DNA from: an uncultured Prevotellaceae bacterium
GTDB taxonomy: Bacteria; Bacteroidota; Bacteroidia; Bacteroidales; Bacteroidaceae
Assembly (NCBI GenBank): GCA_902776475.1
Contig: CACYQD010000002.1
Coordinates: 124,001 to 188,000, forward strand
Length of the DNA: 64,000 nt
Direction of reading: 5' to 3'
Positions 33,641-42,850 of this stretch are shown piece by piece. The position numbers and the translations under genes were made by a program. Each line of letters begins with the position of its first letter. The stretch's first letter is position 1. The notes under the pieces were generated by a model that saw nothing but the letters and a program-made list of their open reading frames with translations, was not told the DNA's origin and did not search any database.

Positions 33641-34300
33641 TCAGACCTTGTCGCCGAAGCACAGGTCACCGGCATCACCGAAACCTGGTACGATATATTT
33701 GTGTTCGTTGAGTCCTGGGTCGATGGCGGCGCACCATATCGTTGTTTTTTCCTCGGGGAAGGCCTGTTTTATGGTGTCGAGTCCCTCCGGGGTAGCGATG
33801 ACGCAGCACACATGGATCCGCTTGGGAACTCCCTTGGAGAGAAACGCTTTATAGCCCAGTTCCATACTTCCACCCGTGGCCAGCATCGGGTCAGCGATGA
33901 TGAGGTTTTTCTCGTTGATGCTTGGTGTGGCGAGATATTCCACATGGATGCCCACTTGATGGTGCTCCTCATCGGTGTATTCACGGTAGGCGCTCACGAA
34001 GGCATTGCCTGCATGGTCGAACACGTTGAGGAATCCCGTGTGGAAGGGCAGTCCGGCGCGGAAGATGGTGGCCAGCACGATTTTGTCGGTAGGCATGTTG
34101 ACTTTGGAGATGCCCAGAGGTGTGGCGATATCTTTGGTCTCGTAGTCGAGGGTTTTGGAGATCTCATAAGCCATCATCTCACCGATTCGCATGATGTTGT
34201 TGCGGAAGAGCAGGCGGTTTTTCTGATAGTCTTTGTCACGGATCTCAGCCAGATACTGGTTGACGATGGAGTTGGTGTCACTCAGGTTGATGATTTTCAT
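33641..34300 (-). CDS. upp: Uracil phosphoribosyltransferase
   Basis: 219 residues of the type I phosphoribosyltransferase fold: the PRPP loop NLIIADPMLATGGSM and the C-terminal uracil-binding end ending YIVPGFGDAGDLCFGDKV are clear. It makes UMP from uracil and PRPP (pyrimidine salvage). The N-terminus (NQYLAEIRDKDYQKNRLLFRNN) is typical of Bacteroidetes Upp. It lies 17 bp after the acyltransferase gene, so it is probably read from the same leftward operon. Confidence 0.95.
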   Translation of the reverse strand: MKIINLSDTNSIVNQYLAEIRDKDYQKNRLLFRNNIMRIGEMMAYEISKTLDYETKDIATPLGISKVNMPTDKIVLATIFRAGLPFHTGFLNVFDHAGNAFVSAYREYTDEEHHQVGIHVEYLATPSINEKNLIIADPMLATGGSMELGYKAFLSKGVPKRIHVCCVIATPEGLDTIKQAFPEEKTTIWCAAIDPGLNEHKYIVPGFGDAGDLCFGDKV

Positions 34301-34317
34301 GATTAGCAGGATTTTGT

Positions 34318-35262
34318 TTATGGTTGATTTTTGGTTTTCGGGATGACTTTGCCGTTGATGACCTCGAATCTCCGGTCAAACTCCTCATGGGTGCGTTTCC
34401 ATCGGTTGTGGCTCCACAGGTAGTAGCGCGGGTCGCGGTGGATGCTTTCCTCCAGCATTTCGAAGAAGCGCCGTGTGATGGCATTCTCCTCCAGTTCGTT
34501 GGGGGTGCGCGTGATGAGTTTCATGGTCACGATATACAGTCCTCTTCGTGGCCGTTCCATATCCACATAGAACACTGCATTGTTCATTTTCCTCATGATT
34601 TTCTCGCCGTTGGTAAACACTGGCGTGTCATGGTTGAGGAAAGGCAGCCACAGGTGTATGTTGTTCCATTTGGGGGTCTGGTCCGAGATATATCCGAAGT
34701 AAGACATCTTTTTTTCACGCCGGTAGGTGAGCAGGTATCTGAGGATGTCTTTTTTAGGCACGCACACACCGCCCAGATGTTGGCGCAGGTTGAGGAAGAG
34801 CCGGTCGAACGCCTTGTTGTAGAGCGGATGGTAGATCAGTCCCATGATGGCATCGGGATAGCGTTTGAAACCCAGTCCGGTGGCAGAGAGATATTCCCAG
34901 TTGCAGTAGTGTCCCAGAATGCCGGCACAGGTCTGTCCGTCGTCGAAGCATTTTTCCACTTCCTCCACGTTGCGGAACTTGAGGTGCTGGCGCATCTTCT
35001 CCGGGGTGATGGAGAGCAGTTTGATTGTCTCCATGAAATAATCGCAGAGGAAATGGTAGAAACCGCGCTCAATGCGTTTGATTTCCTTGATGTCCTTCTC
35101 GGGGAACGACGAGGTGAGGTTGTTTCTCACCACCCGTTTGCGGTATCCGACGATGTGGTAGATCAGCAGGTACAAGCAGTCGGAGATCCCGTAGAGTATG
35201 CGGAAGGGCAGCAACGAGAAGAGGTAGAAGAATCCGTATATGATGGGGTAGAGGATGTTCAT
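34318..35262 (-). CDS. LpxL/HtrB-like lipid acyltransferase
   Basis: 314 residues with one N-terminal membrane helix (YGFFYLFSLLPFRILYGI). GILGHYCNWEYLS (about residues 113-125) is the acyltransferase HxxxxE-type motif, with His as general base, and SYFGYISDQTPKW plus FTNGEKIMRKMN match late lipid A acyltransferases. It probably adds a secondary acyl chain to lipid A or a related lipid at the inner membrane. Its ATG overlaps the stop of the MsbA-like exporter (ATGA), which is the usual lipid A flippase, so a joint role in outer-membrane lipid is likely. Confidence 0.88.
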   Translation of the reverse strand: MNILYPIIYGFFYLFSLLPFRILYGISDCLYLLIYHIVGYRKRVVRNNLTSSFPEKDIKEIKRIERGFYHFLCDYFMETIKLLSITPEKMRQHLKFRNVEEVEKCFDDGQTCAGILGHYCNWEYLSATGLGFKRYPDAIMGLIYHPLYNKAFDRLFLNLRQHLGGVCVPKKDILRYLLTYRREKKMSYFGYISDQTPKWNNIHLWLPFLNHDTPVFTNGEKIMRKMNNAVFYVDMERPRRGLYIVTMKLITRTPNELEENAITRRFFEMLEESIHRDPRYYLWSHNRWKRTHEEFDRRFEVINGKVIPKTKNQP

Positions 35263-37088
35263 GATGCCTGCATGTCGTGAAGTTTCTTGTAATAGCCGTC
35301 GGCGGCGAGCAGTTGGTCGTGAGTACCCCTTTCCACGATGCGTCCCTCGTGGAGCACGCAGATCTCATCGGCATTGCGGATGGTGGAGAGGCGGTGGGCG
35401 ATGGCCACCGTGGTGCGGGTTTTCATCAACCGTTCGAGGGCGTCCTGCACCAGTCTTTCGCTTTCGGTGTCGAGGGCCGAGGTGGCTTCGTCGAGGATCA
35501 GGATGGGAGGGTTCTTGAGGATGGCCCGGGCGATGCTCACCCTCTGGCGCTGTCCGCCTGAGAGTCGTCCGCCACGGTCGCCGACGAAGGTGTCGTAGCC
35601 GTTTTCCGAGGCCATGATGAACTCATGGGCGTTGGCGATGCGGGCAGCCTCTTCCACCTGCTGGCGGGTGGCCTCCTTCACTCCGAAGGATATATTGTTG
35701 AAGAAGGTGTCATTGAAGAGGATGGACTCCTGGTTGACGTTGCCGATAAGAGAGCGAAGGTCATGCAAGCCCAGTTCGCGCACGTCGATACCGTCGATGA
35801 GCACCTGTCCTTCCTGTACGTCGTAGTAACGGGGTATCAGGTCGACGAGAGTGGATTTTCCGCTTCCGCTTTGCCCTACGAGGGCCACGGTCTTTCCCTT
35901 TTCGATGGTGAGGTTGATGTCGCGCAGCACCCATTGCTGTCCGTATCTGAAAGAGACGTTGCGGAACTCTATGGCATGGTTGAAGCTGCTGATGGATTTC
36001 GGGTGCTCAGGTTCTTTGATTTCCACCTCCGAGAGCAGGATCTTATCGACACGTTCCATCGAAGCCAGTCCTTTGGGGATGTTGTATCCCGCTTTTGAGA
36101 ATTCTTTCAGCGGGTTGATGATGCTGTAGAGCATCACCATGTAGTAGATGAAGATCGGACCGGAGAGTGTCTGGTTGTTGAGCACGAGCATGCCGCCGAA
36201 CCACAGGACGATGACGATCATCACTGTGCCCAGGAACTCGCTCATGGGATGAGCCATCGACTGTCGGATGTTGACACGCATGATGTCGTTGCGGTAGGCG
36301 CTGTTGATGCTGTCAAACCGGTTGTTCATCTTCTCCTCAGCACAGAAAGCCTTGATGATGCGCAGTCCGCCGAGCGTCTCCTCCACCTGGCTCATGGTGT
36401 CGCTCCACAAAGCCTGTGCCTTGATGCTCTTTTTCTTGAGTTTGCGGCCGATGTAGCCCATAAACCACCCCATGACAGGAACGATGATGAGCGTGAATAA
36501 GGTCAGTTGCCAGGAGATGAAGAGCAGCATGGCGAAGTATCCCACGATCAGGATGGGGTTTTTGAACAACATGTCGAGGCTCGACATGATGGAGTGCTCG
36601 ATTTCCTGCACGTCGCCGCTCATGCGGGCGATGATATCGCCTTTGCGCTCCTCGGAGAAGAATCCCAGCGACTGAGCGTTGATCTTGCGGTAGAGCTGGT
36701 TGCGGATGTCTCTCACCACGCCGGTCCGGATGGGAATGATGGTGGCGGAGGAGAGGAAGTAGGCACCCGTCTTGAGCATGGTCATGAAGGCCAGGAAAAG
36801 TCCGATGAAGAGCAGTGTGGTGGTGGGACCGAGATTGCCGATCATCTGGTTGACGTAGTAGTTCATGTTGTTCATCAGCACGTCCTGCGCATGGCTCCAG
36901 TCCCAAGCCATCAGTGAGGTGGCCGTCTCGGCGTCGCCTGTCTTGAAGATGATCTGGAGGATAGGGATCAGTGCGGCAAAGGAGAAGATGTTCAAGACCA
37001 CCGAAAGGATATTGAACAGCACCGACAGTACGAGGTATTTCTTGTAAGGCGGTATGAAACGTTTGAGAACTTGTAGGAATTGCCGCAT
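35259..37088 (-). CDS. msbA: MsbA-like ABC exporter, fused membrane and ATPase domains
   Basis: 609 residues. Six membrane helices fill the first ~330 residues; the ATPase domain has Walker A GQSGSGKST (about 400-408), signature LSGGQRQRVS (about 505-514), Walker B ILILDEATSALD and the H-loop IAHRLST. This is the single-chain lipid/multidrug exporter type, which works as a homodimer. Next to a lipid A-type acyltransferase it is most simply the lipid A-core flippase; a drug exporter is the alternative. It starts 6 bp after miaB. Confidence 0.9.
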   Translation of the reverse strand: MRQFLQVLKRFIPPYKKYLVLSVLFNILSVVLNIFSFAALIPILQIIFKTGDAETATSLMAWDWSHAQDVLMNNMNYYVNQMIGNLGPTTTLLFIGLFLAFMTMLKTGAYFLSSATIIPIRTGVVRDIRNQLYRKINAQSLGFFSEERKGDIIARMSGDVQEIEHSIMSSLDMLFKNPILIVGYFAMLLFISWQLTLFTLIIVPVMGWFMGYIGRKLKKKSIKAQALWSDTMSQVEETLGGLRIIKAFCAEEKMNNRFDSINSAYRNDIMRVNIRQSMAHPMSEFLGTVMIVIVLWFGGMLVLNNQTLSGPIFIYYMVMLYSIINPLKEFSKAGYNIPKGLASMERVDKILLSEVEIKEPEHPKSISSFNHAIEFRNVSFRYGQQWVLRDINLTIEKGKTVALVGQSGSGKSTLVDLIPRYYDVQEGQVLIDGIDVRELGLHDLRSLIGNVNQESILFNDTFFNNISFGVKEATRQQVEEAARIANAHEFIMASENGYDTFVGDRGGRLSGGQRQRVSIARAILKNPPILILDEATSALDTESERLVQDALERLMKTRTTVAIAHRLSTIRNADEICVLHEGRIVERGTHDQLLAADGYYKKLHDMQAS

Positions 37089-37094
37089 ATCGTA

Positions 37095-38429
37095 TTATCC
37101 GTTTGTCTGGTTATCTTCGCATACCCCCAGCAAAGTGGCGCTTGAGGAACCTGTGATTCTCACCTTCACCGTCTCTCCGATATGGTGTGACCCCCGGTCG
37201 AAGACCACGGCTTTGTTTTGCTCGTTGCGCCCCATGAGCTGTTGGCGTGACCGTTTGCTGTAACCCTCGACAAGTACCTCGAAGGTCTTGCCCTCGTCGC
37301 GCCGGTTGGCTTCAGCCGACAGTTGGGTCTGCAATTGTATGAGTTGGTTGAGCCTTCTGATCTTCTCCTCCTCCGGCACATTGTCGGGAAGGTGTTTCGA
37401 GGCGTAGGTTCCAGGCCGTTCACTGTATTTGAACATGAAGGCCGAGTCATAGCCCACCTCACGCATCAGTGACAGCGACAGCTGGTGGTCTTCCTCCGTC
37501 TCGCTGTGGTATCCCACGAAGATGTCGGTCGATAACCCGCAGTCGGGGATGATGCGGCGGATGGCGTCCACCCGTCCCAGGTACCACTCACGGGTGTATT
37601 TGCGGTTCATGAGTTGCAGGATGCGGTCGCTGCCGCTCTGCACGGGCAAGTGGATATGACGGCAGACATTGGGCATGTCGGCGATGACGTGCAGTGTCTC
37701 GTCGCTCATGTCCTTGGGGTGGGAGGTGGTGAATCGGATGCGCATGCCGGGCACCGTCTCCGCCACCTTGCGCAGCAGTTGTGGGAAGTTGACATCATTT
37801 CCTCCGTTGACGCAGTGGTAGGAGTTGACGTTCTGTCCAAGCAAGGTCACCTCCTTGTATCCCCGTGCCTCGAGGTCGCTCACCTCACGGAGGATGCTCT
37901 CCACGTCACGGGAGCGCTCCCGTCCGCGGGTATAGGGCACGATGCAGTAGTGGCAGAAGTTGTTGCACCCTCTCATGATGCTCACGAATCCGCTGATGCG
38001 GTTGCCGGCGATGCGCTGGGGCACGATGTCACGGTAGGTCTCCGTTGTGGAGAGCTGGATGTTGATGGCTTTGTGTCCCATCTCAGCCTGAGCGGTCAGG
38101 TCGGGCAGGTTGAGATAGGCGTCGGGCCCGGCCACGATGTCGGCGAAATGGTTTTCGAGGAGGTCTTCCTTCACGCGTTCCGCCATGCAGCCGAGCACGC
38201 CGATGAGACGTCGGTGCCCCTTTTTGTTTTCCGCATGCAAGGCTTCCAGCCGGCGGAAAATCTTGTTCTCCGCGTTCTCACGCACCGAACAAGTGTTGAG
38301 GAACACGGCATCGGCCTCCTCGAGTTTGTCGGTTGTTTCATATCCCGCCATCTGCATGACGGCGGCCACGACCTCACTGTCGGCCACATTCATCTGGCAT
38401 CCGTAGGTTTCGATGTATAGTTTCTTCAT
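37095..38429 (-). CDS. miaB: tRNA (N6-dimethylallyladenosine(37)-C2)-methylthiotransferase MiaB
   Basis: 444 residues. The N-terminal methylthiotransferase domain (LYIETYGCQMNVADSEVV, VFLNTCSVRENAENK, GVLGCMAE) binds one Fe-S cluster. The radical SAM motif is CNNFCHYCIVPYTRGRE, and a TRAM domain closes the protein (FEVLVEGYSKRS). It converts i6A37 to ms2i6A37 in tRNAs. The frame opens at 38501, but the ATG at 38429 overlaps the stop of the PAP2 gene as ATGA and starts at the family's usual place. Confidence 0.96.
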   Translation of the reverse strand: MKKLYIETYGCQMNVADSEVVAAVMQMAGYETTDKLEEADAVFLNTCSVRENAENKIFRRLEALHAENKKGHRRLIGVLGCMAERVKEDLLENHFADIVAGPDAYLNLPDLTAQAEMGHKAINIQLSTTETYRDIVPQRIAGNRISGFVSIMRGCNNFCHYCIVPYTRGRERSRDVESILREVSDLEARGYKEVTLLGQNVNSYHCVNGGNDVNFPQLLRKVAETVPGMRIRFTTSHPKDMSDETLHVIADMPNVCRHIHLPVQSGSDRILQLMNRKYTREWYLGRVDAIRRIIPDCGLSTDIFVGYHSETEEDHQLSLSLMREVGYDSAFMFKYSERPGTYASKHLPDNVPEEEKIRRLNQLIQLQTQLSAEANRRDEGKTFEVLVEGYSKRSRQQLMGRNEQNKAVVFDRGSHHIGETVKVRITGSSSATLLGVCEDNQTNG

Positions 38430-39421
38430 CTTTTCTTTTTCTTGGTGTTTTTCCGCGGCGAATCCAAACGCCGCGTGAGCGGGTAGAGCAATGCCCAGCA
38501 CAGGGAACCGCTGACGACTCCGGCGAGGGCATCAATGGCATAGTGAGCCCGGATATAAACGGTGGAGAGGCAGAGCAGTATGGCGAAGGGCAGGAGTACC
38601 CAGAAGAGCTTTCTCAGTCTGAAGACCCATGCGGAAAGCATCAGGACCATACATACGCTTACATGACTGCTCGGGAAGGCTGCGATGGGCCGTTCACCCG
38701 CCTGATGAGCCTGTTCGACGAGTGCGTAAAACCATCCGTCGGTATAACCAGGGCAAGTCATGCGCACCTGCTGGTGGTTGAAATGGTCGTGCAGGTTGGG
38801 GAAGTGGCCTTGTGCGATTTCATCGATGCCGACGGCCTCGTAGTAGAACTGTGGTCCTCCCACGGGCAGGAGGATGAAGATGACGTAATGGATGAAGAAT
38901 GTGCCGATGATGATCGTCACCACCCTTTCAAACGACACCCTCTTGACGAGGAGAATAGCCACGGCCACGACAGCCATCATGGGGTAGTAGCTGTAATAGC
39001 CCATGCACATCATCTCACTGAATACGGCACTGTTCATCACATTGGAGAACAGCAGGGCCGGCTGGCAGCCGAAAAGACCCTGTTCCCATGAGGCGAAGAT
39101 GTGGTCGAGGTTGGGAAAAATCCTGTTGAGTTCAAAGATGTCGGGATACCACCAACTGAGGAGAGACATCTGTACGACAGCCCTTGCCGTACGTGTCAGT
39201 CCGCAGGGCAGCATTCTGTAAACACCCCACAAGGCGAGTGTGATGGCGAGGATTTTCAGCCGTCCCCAGATCATGCTTTCGGCGTTGATCAGTTGCGAGT
39301 GCATCACGCCTGCCATGACGAGCGTGGCGGCAAGATAAGCCAGGACGATCCATTCGTATGCCATCAGGCCTTTCTTGGGATTCTTCTCCAAGCAGAAGAG
39401 GTATTTGAGGAAATTTCTCAT
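38426..39421 (-). CDS. PAP2 superfamily membrane protein (Aur1-like phosphatase/transferase)
   Basis: 331 residues with six or more membrane helices. The PAP2 catalytic parts are RPIAAFPSSHVSVCMVL (His of motif 2) and AHYAIDALAGVVSG (His of motif 3); GGPQFYYEAVGIDE precedes them, as in the PAP2_3/Aur1-like branch. That branch includes inositol-phosphoceramide synthases and lipid phosphatases; Bacteroidales do make phosphoinositol sphingolipids, so such a role is possible but not shown here. It starts 10 bp after the epimerase and overlaps miaB by 4 bp. Confidence 0.85.
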   Translation of the reverse strand: MRNFLKYLFCLEKNPKKGLMAYEWIVLAYLAATLVMAGVMHSQLINAESMIWGRLKILAITLALWGVYRMLPCGLTRTARAVVQMSLLSWWYPDIFELNRIFPNLDHIFASWEQGLFGCQPALLFSNVMNSAVFSEMMCMGYYSYYPMMAVVAVAILLVKRVSFERVVTIIIGTFFIHYVIFILLPVGGPQFYYEAVGIDEIAQGHFPNLHDHFNHQQVRMTCPGYTDGWFYALVEQAHQAGERPIAAFPSSHVSVCMVLMLSAWVFRLRKLFWVLLPFAILLCLSTVYIRAHYAIDALAGVVSGSLCWALLYPLTRRLDSPRKNTKKKKR

Positions 39422-39431
39422 GTTTGTGCGC

Positions 39432-40439
39432 TTACAGCCAATGCTGTTGTTTGTACCATTCCACAGACCTCCTGACCCCCTCTTCCAATTTCACTTGAGG
39501 GTTGTATCCCAGTTGGTCGATGGCCGGTTGGATGTCACAGCGCCAGTTGCGCTGTTTCAGAATGTAATATTTGTCGTTGTTGAGTGCGGTCATCTTGCCG
39601 GTCATTCTGCCCCAGTACTCGCCACAGAACGTGACGGCACGGAGCACCCATAGCGGCGCCTTGATGCGGAGCAGCCATTTGTCGCCCAGACAATGGCGGA
39701 GATGGTCGCTGAAAGCCCTCGACTGATACACCTCTCCATCGCTGAGGAAGTACTTGCTTCCGGTCTTTCCATGGTCGATGGCCAGGAAGACCGCCTGCAC
39801 GACATCCGAGACATAGACGAAGGTGATGTCCTGCTGCGTGTATCCCACCGAGAAATCCACATGCTGCTTGATGCTTTTGGCCATCATGAAGTAGTCGCGC
39901 TCCCGTGGTCCATAGACGCCTGTGGGCCGCAGGATGACGTAGGGGAAGTCCACGCCTTTCGCCGCAAGGCTGTCGAGCCATCGTTCGGTGGCCAGTTTGC
40001 TTTTGCCGTAAGCGGTGTTGGGCTGTGGGGTGTCATCCTCCCGGATTTCCTGATAAGGCTGCTGTTCCCTGATGGGACCGAAGATGCTCAGCGAACTGAT
40101 ATAGATGAATCTCCGGAGAGGTTGCTTGGTGGTCAGGAGAGCCTCCACCAGATTTTGCGAGCCTACGGTGTTCACTTGATGGAAATCCTCCGCATGAAGG
40201 CATTTTGTCACACCGGCAGCATGCACCACATAGTCAAAGGCATGGCCCTGAAGCTGTTCGCAGAGCTTTGCGGCATCGTTGAGGGAGAGTTCGATGAAAT
40301 GGATGCGGCTGTCGGTGAGGAAAGCCCGTGAACTGCTTTTCCTCACTGCGGCCCACACCTCCATGCCTTTGGCAAGAGCCTCCTCTACGATGAAACTGCC
40401 AATGAATCCGCTGGCACCGGTTATTAATATACGTTCCAT
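39432..40439 (-). CDS. NAD-dependent epimerase/dehydratase family protein
   Basis: 335 residues, extended short-chain dehydrogenase. The NAD(P)-binding motif ITGASGFIGSFIVEEAL is at the N-terminus and the catalytic YGKSKLATE (Tyr-x-x-x-Lys) lies near residue 142. VLRPTGVYGPRERDYFMM is typical of sugar-nucleotide or dihydroflavonol reductase-like members. The substrate is not known. First gene of the leftward operon, with a full-match promoter at 40476-40507. Confidence 0.85.
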   Translation of the reverse strand: MERILITGASGFIGSFIVEEALAKGMEVWAAVRKSSSRAFLTDSRIHFIELSLNDAAKLCEQLQGHAFDYVVHAAGVTKCLHAEDFHQVNTVGSQNLVEALLTTKQPLRRFIYISSLSIFGPIREQQPYQEIREDDTPQPNTAYGKSKLATERWLDSLAAKGVDFPYVILRPTGVYGPRERDYFMMAKSIKQHVDFSVGYTQQDITFVYVSDVVQAVFLAIDHGKTGSKYFLSDGEVYQSRAFSDHLRHCLGDKWLLRIKAPLWVLRAVTFCGEYWGRMTGKMTALNNDKYYILKQRNWRCDIQPAIDQLGYNPQVKLEEGVRRSVEWYKQQHWL

Positions 40440-40475
40440 GACACTTTTCTGCGCTCAGCAAAACATTATGATGTG

Positions 40476-40507
40476 CAAAAGTACATCAAAAAAGCGAACT
40501 GACCAAA
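40476..40507 (-). promoter_or_regulatory. Promoter of the epimerase-PAP2-miaB-msbA operon
   Basis: On the minus strand TTTG (40504-40507), 20 bp, TACTTTTG (40476-40483). Full match. It leaves a ~30-nt leader before 40439. Confidence 0.75.
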
Positions 40508-40513
40508 AATGCC

Positions 40514-40560
40514 GCCCTCATTTCGTGTCCCCCTGCCAAATATGGAGCCGAAATGAGGGC
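40514..40560. repeat. 12-bp inverted repeat between divergent promoters
   Basis: GCCCTCATTTCG (40514-40525) and CGAAATGAGGGC (40549-40560) are perfect complements with a 23-bp spacer. It lies just upstream of the epimerase -33 and 60 bp before the rnr -7 box, so it cannot terminate either gene. An operator or a small RNA hairpin is possible. Confidence 0.6.
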
Positions 40561-40620
40561 TTTGTGGTTAAAAGATAGTTTTTTATATCGATGAGACATC
40601 CAATATTAAAGATATTTTTC

Positions 40621-40628
40621 TAAATTTG
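40621..40628 (+). promoter_or_regulatory. -7 box of rnr
   Basis: TAAATTTG matches TAnnTTTG 22 nt before the ATG at 40651; no good -33. Confidence 0.5.
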
Positions 40629-40650
40629 CAGAAACAAAAATGCATATACT

Positions 40651-42843
40651 ATGGGAAAAGGAAAAAAAGGCGGCAAACGCATGAACAAGAGGCAAGTGAC
40701 GGATAGTCTGATGAGTTATTTCCAGTCTTATCCCAATGAGGAATTGTCTTTCAAGAAGATTTTCAAGGATCTTGGATTCAATACCCATCCCCTGAAGATG
40801 CTGGCCATCGAAGTGATGGAGGAACTGGCGTGGGACGATTACCTCAGCAAGGTGTCAGCCACCTCCTACCGGCTCAATCTCAAAGGTCAGGTTCAGGAGG
40901 GCATTTTCCGCCGCAAGGCCAATGGCAAGAACAGCTTTATTCCAGATGATGGCGGAAAGCCTGTTTTCGTGGCGGAGCGCAACTCGATGTTCGCCCTTGA
41001 CGGCGACCGTGTGAAGGTGACGTTCAACGCCCGCCGCACCCATCATATCAAGGAAGCGATGGTGACGGAGATCCTCTCCCGTGCCCGCGACACGTTTGTC
41101 GGTCAGCTCAAGGTGGAGCGCGACTATGCCTTCCTGGTCACCGACAGCAACATCGCCATGGACATCATGGTGCCGAAAAAACGGTTGAAAGGCGGCAAGA
41201 CCGGCGACAAGGCGGTGGTGAAGATCACCCAATGGCCCAGCCGTGAGTCGAAAAACATCATCGGCGAGGTGGTGGATGTGCTGGGCAAGACCGGCGACAA
41301 CACTGTGGAGATGCACGCCATCCTCGCCCAATATGGCCTGCCCTACAAGTATCCCAAGGCTGTGGAAGAGGCCGCAGAGAAGATACCGTTTGAGATTTCC
41401 CCGGCCGAACTGACCGGCCGCGAGGACTTCCGTGAGGTCTGCACCTTCACCATCGACCCGAAAGACGCGAAGGACTTCGATGATGCCCTGTCGGTGCGCA
41501 GCATCGGCAAGGGTATGTGGGAAGTGGGCGTGCACATCGCCGATGTCTCCCATTATGTCAAGGAGGGTTCCGTGATCGACAAGGAGGCTCAGAAGCGTGC
41601 CACCAGCGTCTATCTCGTTGACCGCACCATACCGATGCTTCCCGAGCGCCTTTGCAACTTGATTTGTTCGCTTCGTCCCGATGAGGACAAACTGTGCTAC
41701 AGCGTCGTCTTCGAAATGGATGACAATGCCAATGTGCGTGCTTGGCGCCTGGTGCACACCGTCATCCGCAGCAACCGCCGTTTCGCCTACGAGGAGGTGC
41801 AGCAGATCCTGGAGGACAACGGTGTGGTCGATGGGACAGGCAAGCCGGCTCCCAAGGCCCCCAAGGGTGGATACAAGGGAGATCTCGCCGAGGAGTTGAT
41901 CGTCCTCGACCGTCTGGCCAAGCGGTTGCGTGAGGAGCGTTTCAAGAATGGTGCGGTGAAGTTTGAGCGGGAGGAACTGCATTTCGACATCGACGAGAAA
42001 GGCAAGCCCGTCAGGTGCTATTTCAAGGTTTCCAAGGATGCCAACAAACTCATTGAGGAATTCATGTTGCTGGCCAACCGCACGGTGGCTGAGAGCATCG
42101 GCCGGGTGCCGAAGGGCGTCAAGGCCAAGACGCTGCCTTACCGTATCCATGACTCACCAGACCCCACCAAACTGGAGAACCTGCGGGAGGTGATTTCGAA
42201 GTTTGGCTACAAGTTGAAGACCACAGGCACCCGTGGAGCCATCTCCAAGAGCCTCAATGCGCTGATGACCGACTGCACGGGCACCCGCGAGCAGAACCTC
42301 ATCCAGACCGTGGCTTTGCGTGCGATGATGAAGGCGCGCTACAGTGTTCACAATATCGGCCATTATGGTTTGGCCTTCGACTACTATACCCATTTCACCA
42401 GCCCCATCCGCCGCTATCCCGACACGATGGTCCACCGGCTGCTCACCCGTTACCAGCAAGGAGGGCGCAGTGCCAACAAGGACCATTACGAGGAGTTGTG
42501 TGAGCACTCCAGCGACATGGAGCAAATAGCCGCCAATGCCGAGCGCGACTCCATCAAGTACAAGATGGTGGAGTTCATGTCCGACAAGATCGGCAATGTC
42601 TATGAGGCGCACATCAGTGGCATCCAATCGTATGGCATCTACTGTGAGATTGACGAGAACCATTGTGAGGGCATGGTGCCCATGCACGATCTCGACGATG
42701 ACTACTACGAGTTTGACGAGCGCAACTACTGTCTTGTCGGCCGCCGCCATCATCATAAGTTCCAGTTGGGCGACCCGATCACCATCAAGGTTGCCCGTGC
42801 CAATGTAGAGAAACGTCAGCTGGATTTCACTTTGGCAGATTAG
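40651..42843 (+). CDS. rnr: Ribonuclease R
   Basis: 730 residues, 3'-5' exoribonuclease of the RNB family. A basic N-terminus and winged-helix part (to about 75) are followed by cold-shock domains (GIFRRKANGKNSFIPDDGG; DTFVGQLKVERDYAFLVTD), the RNB catalytic core (CTFTIDPKDAKDFDDALSV with the metal-binding Asp residues; FDYYTHFTSPIRRYPD), and a C-terminal S1 domain (GNVYEAHISGIQSYGIYCEI). It degrades structured RNA in the cytosol. Start at 40651, 22 nt after a -7 box. The hemolysin III gene follows after 7 bp. Confidence 0.96.
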   Translation: MGKGKKGGKRMNKRQVTDSLMSYFQSYPNEELSFKKIFKDLGFNTHPLKMLAIEVMEELAWDDYLSKVSATSYRLNLKGQVQEGIFRRKANGKNSFIPDDGGKPVFVAERNSMFALDGDRVKVTFNARRTHHIKEAMVTEILSRARDTFVGQLKVERDYAFLVTDSNIAMDIMVPKKRLKGGKTGDKAVVKITQWPSRESKNIIGEVVDVLGKTGDNTVEMHAILAQYGLPYKYPKAVEEAAEKIPFEISPAELTGREDFREVCTFTIDPKDAKDFDDALSVRSIGKGMWEVGVHIADVSHYVKEGSVIDKEAQKRATSVYLVDRTIPMLPERLCNLICSLRPDEDKLCYSVVFEMDDNANVRAWRLVHTVIRSNRRFAYEEVQQILEDNGVVDGTGKPAPKAPKGGYKGDLAEELIVLDRLAKRLREERFKNGAVKFEREELHFDIDEKGKPVRCYFKVSKDANKLIEEFMLLANRTVAESIGRVPKGVKAKTLPYRIHDSPDPTKLENLREVISKFGYKLKTTGTRGAISKSLNALMTDCTGTREQNLIQTVALRAMMKARYSVHNIGHYGLAFDYYTHFTSPIRRYPDTMVHRLLTRYQQGGRSANKDHYEELCEHSSDMEQIAANAERDSIKYKMVEFMSDKIGNVYEAHISGIQSYGIYCEIDENHCEGMVPMHDLDDDYYEFDERNYCLVGRRHHHKFQLGDPITIKVARANVEKRQLDFTLAD

Positions 42844-42850
42844 CATCGTC

